The position numbers and the translations under genes are program-made. Positions 57,301 to 63,300 of a stretch of DNA of 64,000 bases are shown one piece after another. Within the stretch, counting starts at the first letter, position 1, and every line of letters begins with the position of its first letter. The notes beneath the pieces are model-generated. The model worked only from the letters and a program-made list of their open reading frames with translations. It was not told the DNA's origin and made no database searches. The stretch spans positions 4,948,857 to 5,012,856 of the forward strand of contig OY725491.1 of NCBI GenBank assembly GCA_963281255.1. The letters run 5' to 3'. This stretch comes from Aphrocallistes beatrix. Taxonomy: Eukaryota > Porifera > Hexactinellida > Sceptrulophora > Aphrocallistidae.

Positions 57301-60300
57301 TACTTCAAAAATATTAATTTCACGAACCTGTTGTAAATCCGCGTCTTTCACTTGGAGGGCTTGAACCATATTCAGTAATCGCAGTAATTGTAACAAAATA
57401 TTCTGTTTCTGGTTCTAGATTTTGTATCAAGAAATTTAAATTGTAGGTTATGAAGTTATTTTCACAGTTAACTTCGTTTGATTTCCTAACACAGAGTGAG
57501 TAGTTTGAAACAGGAAACACATATTCTTCCCATCTTATCTCTATGCTGTCTGCACTAGTGTTAACAAGACTGGGTGGATTGGCTCGTGGCAGTGATGCTA
57601 AAAATACATTAATTCTATAAAAAGTAATTTGTATTAAATCAACATGAACGATTAAATCGCTATAATTGATACTTATTTCATTTGATAATTAATTATACAA
57701 ATATGATGATGATATCTCTTTAGATATTGCACCTATACTTTATCAGTGTCATATAAATTAGTGATAAGAAAATTGAAAAGCAAATATTTTTGTCCTTTTG
57801 TATAGAATTAGAACATGAAAGGTCAGTGTATGAAACGCTTTAGGCCTGTTAATACATATTTTTGCGATCGGGATTTCAAATGTATTCGCAAACCTGTAAT
57901 AAAATTCTGTTTTTCACTTGTCGGACTTGTTCCATATTCAGTAACTGCTGCACTCGTCACAAAATATTCTGTTTCTGGTTCTAAGTTCGGAATCAAGAAG
58001 CTCGTGTTTGAGGTTATGAAATTATAATTACATCCAATTTCGTTTGATTTCGTAACACAGAGTGAATAATGTAAAACAGGAAAGATGTACTCTTGCCATC
58101 TTATCTTTATACTGACTGCGTTTCTGTTGACTAAAATAGGTGGACTTGCTGGTGGGAGTGGTGCTAAGGAAATATTTATTGATTAATTAATTGGTATACA
58201 TAGTAGTATTTAATAATCTCTTCAGAGGCTTTATGACATTGAGAAGGTCTCCAAACTGTTCGCGCCTTCTAACAGTTTTAAACATTTATTTTTTATCTTA
58301 TTTTAACTTTTATGTTAAATAACATTTTATAATATTGATGGATAAATAAACTTCACACCTGTTGTGAATTCCAAAGGTACACTGAAAGGACCCACTCCAA
58401 TCGAATTACTCGCTCTGATCTTTACACTATACGTAGTGTTAGGTTGCAATCCTGTCTTTCGAAATTGAAACGATATAGCTTGAGTTATGAAAGATGTGTT
58501 GCAGGATAAAGTAATGAAACTCTCGAAACAGATATCAAATTTAGTAATCAACCCGTTTCGTTTATCCAAGTCTGGTTGTTCCCATTCTAGTTCAACATAC
58601 AGTGGCTCAATAGAAGTCACTCGGATGTTTAGCGGAGGTCCACTCGGAGCTAAAAAATAATATATAAAAATAACCATTAATTAGTTAAGACTTTTGCAAA
58701 AAGAGCAGTATAATATTTTTTTAAATATTTTTATAAGAAGTCTTAACAAAATTGAAACCGAATATTGACATTTCGGCTAAACTCATTATTATTTGGTGAA
58801 TACACAGTTGATACTCGATGGCCAACCGAATATCAATATTGGTATTTGGTAAGACACAAGTACTGATATCAGGTTCGATTTTGAACCTTGGTTCTTACCT
58901 GTTTCATCTGTTCTGATAAATACTGATTCTCCTTGCGGCCCAAATCCTATCGAATTCTTAAGCAATATTCTGAAAGCGTAGATAGTATACGGTCTGAGAT
59001 TCCCAACTGAATAATAACGTGATCTGACATTTTGATCGATATAATTCAACTTAATTTGCTTGGTAGTATCAGAAGTATTTGTTGCAATACGGAGGTAATA
59101 GCTAAGATTCATGTTTTCTTCACTTATAGGATAATTATAGTCCCATCTGAGCAAGATTCTATATGGATCAGTTCTTACTCCCTTCAAATTTTCGACATTA
59201 AAGCGAGGAACTAAGTAAGAAAAGGAAGATAAATGTTAATATTATAATAAATCAATAAACTATGAGAGAGATTACCTTGTGGATTATTACATGACACCAA
59301 TAAGCTCTGTTGGCATCCAAATATGGACATGTAATCATACGTAAAAGCAACTTGGCATTGACCAATATTGTCAGTTACCGAATTACACGTTATTCCTGCA
59401 AATATATTGCTACTTTCAGTTCCACCAGTTATACCATTTGCTGTCTCAAATCCGAATAATCTGCAAATCTCACCATAATTAAGATTAGCAATTGAACAAA
59501 TCGGAGCCCAAATGTGTTGGGGACTTAGGATCTGAACTTTGTAGTAACCATCTACTTCAGAAGATGGTATCAAACGCATTTCGTCTAAAAAGGAAAAATT
59601 ATAATACATAAATTTGCTCTCAATCACATTAATGGCTAAACTTACTGAATGATGGTCTACAATATACTTTCAAAGGACTGAAAGGCTGTCTACATTCAGA
59701 CATTCGCTGAGGCTCTGATATTTCTAAACAGTTTCCTTCAGATAGAGTCGTTTCATTTCCATTACAATTGAATGTACTATTCCAATAATAATGATCTATG
59801 TTATTTGCATAGTTTATGTTATTCCATTTCCCACCATTTAAACCTAAATCATTACAAATTACACTGACATCTCCCTGTGTAAACTCTTGACTGTTTATAC
59901 AAGCAAGACCCCAGGAGTTAGAAGCATATATATCAACAATTCCATTTTCTGAGGAGCCATATCTTAGAGAAGGTGTTTCATCAGCTATAAAGAGATTAAT
60001 TATTCAAATTTGAAACATATAATCGGCCAGGCCTATATTCAAGTACATATAGTATGACAGTATCTCGATCTTTTTGCAACACAAAATATTCATTCGATTT
60101 AAAATTTGAGAATTGACATTGATACATCAAATTGTTTGTATGAAATAGCATAATGTCTCAATGGTGAGTTAGTACGATAATTTTTGTTCATATAGAATAT
60201 AATCAATGAGAAAACGTACTGTAATTGCACGCAGTCACAATACGTACTGTATTATAGCCGTAAATAACTAAGATGAACTTACAAGGTCGAGTACAAATGA

Positions 60301-63300
60301 GATATAATTCATAATCAGACTCGCATGTGGTCTCTTTCACTTCTTCAGTATAGCAAGATTGGAGATTCTCTTCATTACCAAAGCATCCATAATCATTTGT
60401 TAGGAATCTGTTCCCAGATTTTGGTATAAGAAAACCACGCTGAAACCGAGTGGATGCTCCAAAAGAATGACACAATGCGTCAAGAATATTGACACCAATA
60501 ACATCGTTAGAGATGCATAGTTTGTACCAATTATCATTAAAAAATATGTTAGGTACTCCTTGAAAATCGGAAGAAGATCGGGTGAAAATGACGTCATTCA
60601 GTTCTATAAACAACCAAATTTAATTACTAACCTAAGTTGTTTTAGTATTTCGTGGCTACATAAGTTCACTTACAAAACTGTCTTCCCAAAATTAGATTTT
60701 TACTTTTTAGTGATTTTGTATTGAGTTCACATTTTCGCAAGAAATAAAATTTGTCATGAGACAATGCATCTAATCTACACAGCTGGATTTTGCAATTCCA
60801 AGATTATGATTCTAGTAAATTTCAGTATTATAGACCGTACTTACTATAAGGTTCACAGTCTACCCATAAAGGATTTCTGCTACAAAAAGACTCTGTCCAA
60901 TTGAATCTGCATTCACTGATAGAATTTTCTTTGCCAGTGCAGTTTGGGTACATCATCCAAGAAAATGTTTTGCCTTTTCCAACATAGTATTCTATCCTAT
61001 TGATGTCACTACTGACAGATGGTCCAGAATAGAAATTATAGACTCCTTTATGACCAAGTTGTTTGCAGGCGACATGTGCAGTTAAGAAGTTTATATTCGA
61101 ATTTTCCTCTAAACAGATTCCCTTCCATTGTTCCAAATGATTAATGAAGACGAATCCATTGTGTTTGCTGGTTCCTGGGATCAAAGTTAGCTTTCCCTCT
61201 TCTACAAAAGTTGATATAAGAAAAACAGTTAGAATTATAATGTTAATTTTGTACTAAGAACTAACCAGCTCTGCATTTGACTTTAACAATAGAACTAGAA
61301 GGGCAAGTACTTGTACGTCTCTCCTTACTGCAAGCACATAATGATTCCTCATCTCCATTACATCTAAATAGGTAGGGAAATATTTCCTTATCTAAAACTC
61401 CACTCTTTATTTCTGATGAATATTGCTCCACTGTTGATTGAGTGTTTTCGCGGCATGTTACATTTGCATTTTCCAGAGTAAAACCCTCACTGCAGATATA
61501 GAACCAATTCGATTCTGAGTAGAATTCGACTACAGTTGAATTTGCATCTGCAAAAGGAGCGTAGGATTCACAGCCATCTGAGAAAATATGCAAATATTTT
61601 TAACTTATAACTCAAATTTCAAAATTACTTGTTGCTAAATATCCAGAAATATACATTTGGAAATTTCTTTTCTGTATATTTATGAGCAAATGATTACATA
61701 ATCTAGTTATGGATCAAAAATCAATTGCTATTATTTCCGATATTTCTATAACATATAAGGTAACCAGAGGCATAGCCTACTGTATATAAGGCCTCACAGT
61801 AACTTGCGGATTTGGGACTAGGGATGCGGAGGAAGACCGTTGAACTAATACATGAGTTGCCTTAAATCATTTACAAAGCACAATAGAGTTTAGTTATGTA
61901 TTATCAGCATATATAAATATGGTGTCAAAGTACCCATATCCGTTGTTAAAAATTTGATTAGCCACCATATGGTTGCGCAATAGGTTATATTTGTGACAAA
62001 TTTGGTGATTTTCAGAGGCCGTTTAGGGGCACTTCTAAGTGTTTTTACTGTAAAATTTTTCGCATAGAACTGAGATGTGAATGGGTTAATACGAAAAATT
62101 TGGAATTTTTTCATGGAATGTTGGTACATTCCAGTGTTGCTATGGAAACGTGTTTTGGTCAGTTGGCGTTATATCTTGAAAACTTCAATGGCTACACATT
62201 CGAATGTAATTCCATTTGATAGCGAATATACTACTTCCTATTAAGTGATAATATAATTTCGACGTCTAAATTCAATGGTTTACGAGATATTCGATAATGT
62301 ACCATATTGGTCACATTTGATAAATTTTCGAATATCTCGTAAACCATTGAATTTAGACGTCGAAATTATATTATCACTTAATAGGAAGTAGTATATTCGC
62401 TATCAAATGGAATTACATTTGAATGTGTAGCCATTGCAGTTTTCAAGATATAACGCCAACTGACCAAAACACGTTTCCATAGCAACACTGGAATGTACCA
62501 ACATTCCATGAAAAATTCCAAATTTTTCGTATTAACCCATTTACATCTCAGTTCTATGCGAAAAATTTTACAATAAAAACACTTAGAAGTGCCCCTAAAC
62601 GGCCTCTGAAAATCACCAAATTTGTCACAAATATAACCTATTGCGCAACCATATGGTGACTAATCAAATTTTTAACATTGGATATGGGTACTTTGACACC
62701 ATATTTATATATGCTGATAATACATTCCTAAGCTCTATTGTGCTTTGTAAATGATTTAAGGCAACTCATGTATTAGTTCAACGGTCTTCCTCCGCATCCC
62801 TAGTCTCAAATCCGCAAGTTACTGTGAGGCCTTATATACAGTAGGCTATGCCAGAGGATTTTAAATGAAATACTTCATTTACTCTGAAAAAAACTCGATG
62901 ACATTGTATAAAAAACTGAACAAAAAACTAGACTACGAGGGACTGTCCCCTCCGGCCTACTTTTAAAGATGTTGATCTGACCTCAGAAGTGAGGCCAAAT
63001 CCACCAATTAAATTGAAGCTGTCCTCGGCTAGAGGGGTATAATATAGTAATTCTTTTAGAAGGATTTAGTACGCATTGAATAATACTATATTGCGACAGT
63101 ACGAAGTATCAATTAAATTATGTGCTTTTAAGATTTATAGCTAGATGGTGGTGAGGCAGTGGGTCACTGGACCACTCTACTTTCATGGGAAAATATGAAA
63201 GCTCTACTCCTATGGCCCCATGTCCCACACACCCTGTAACGCCTGCAGCAAGCATCAATCTTAAATACTGAGTCAGTACATACCTTCTTTACAATGGATC

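Noticed and set aside
59646-61577. Clean variant/canonical alternation in gene 2
   Set aside because: The four SRCR-type exons nearest the FN3 array are too diverged to assign to the two classes with confidence, so the alternation claim is limited to gene 1.
61890-62129. Open frame inside the palindromic element
   Set aside because: It is not kept in the other copies and is cut by stops there, so it is not evidence for a transposase.
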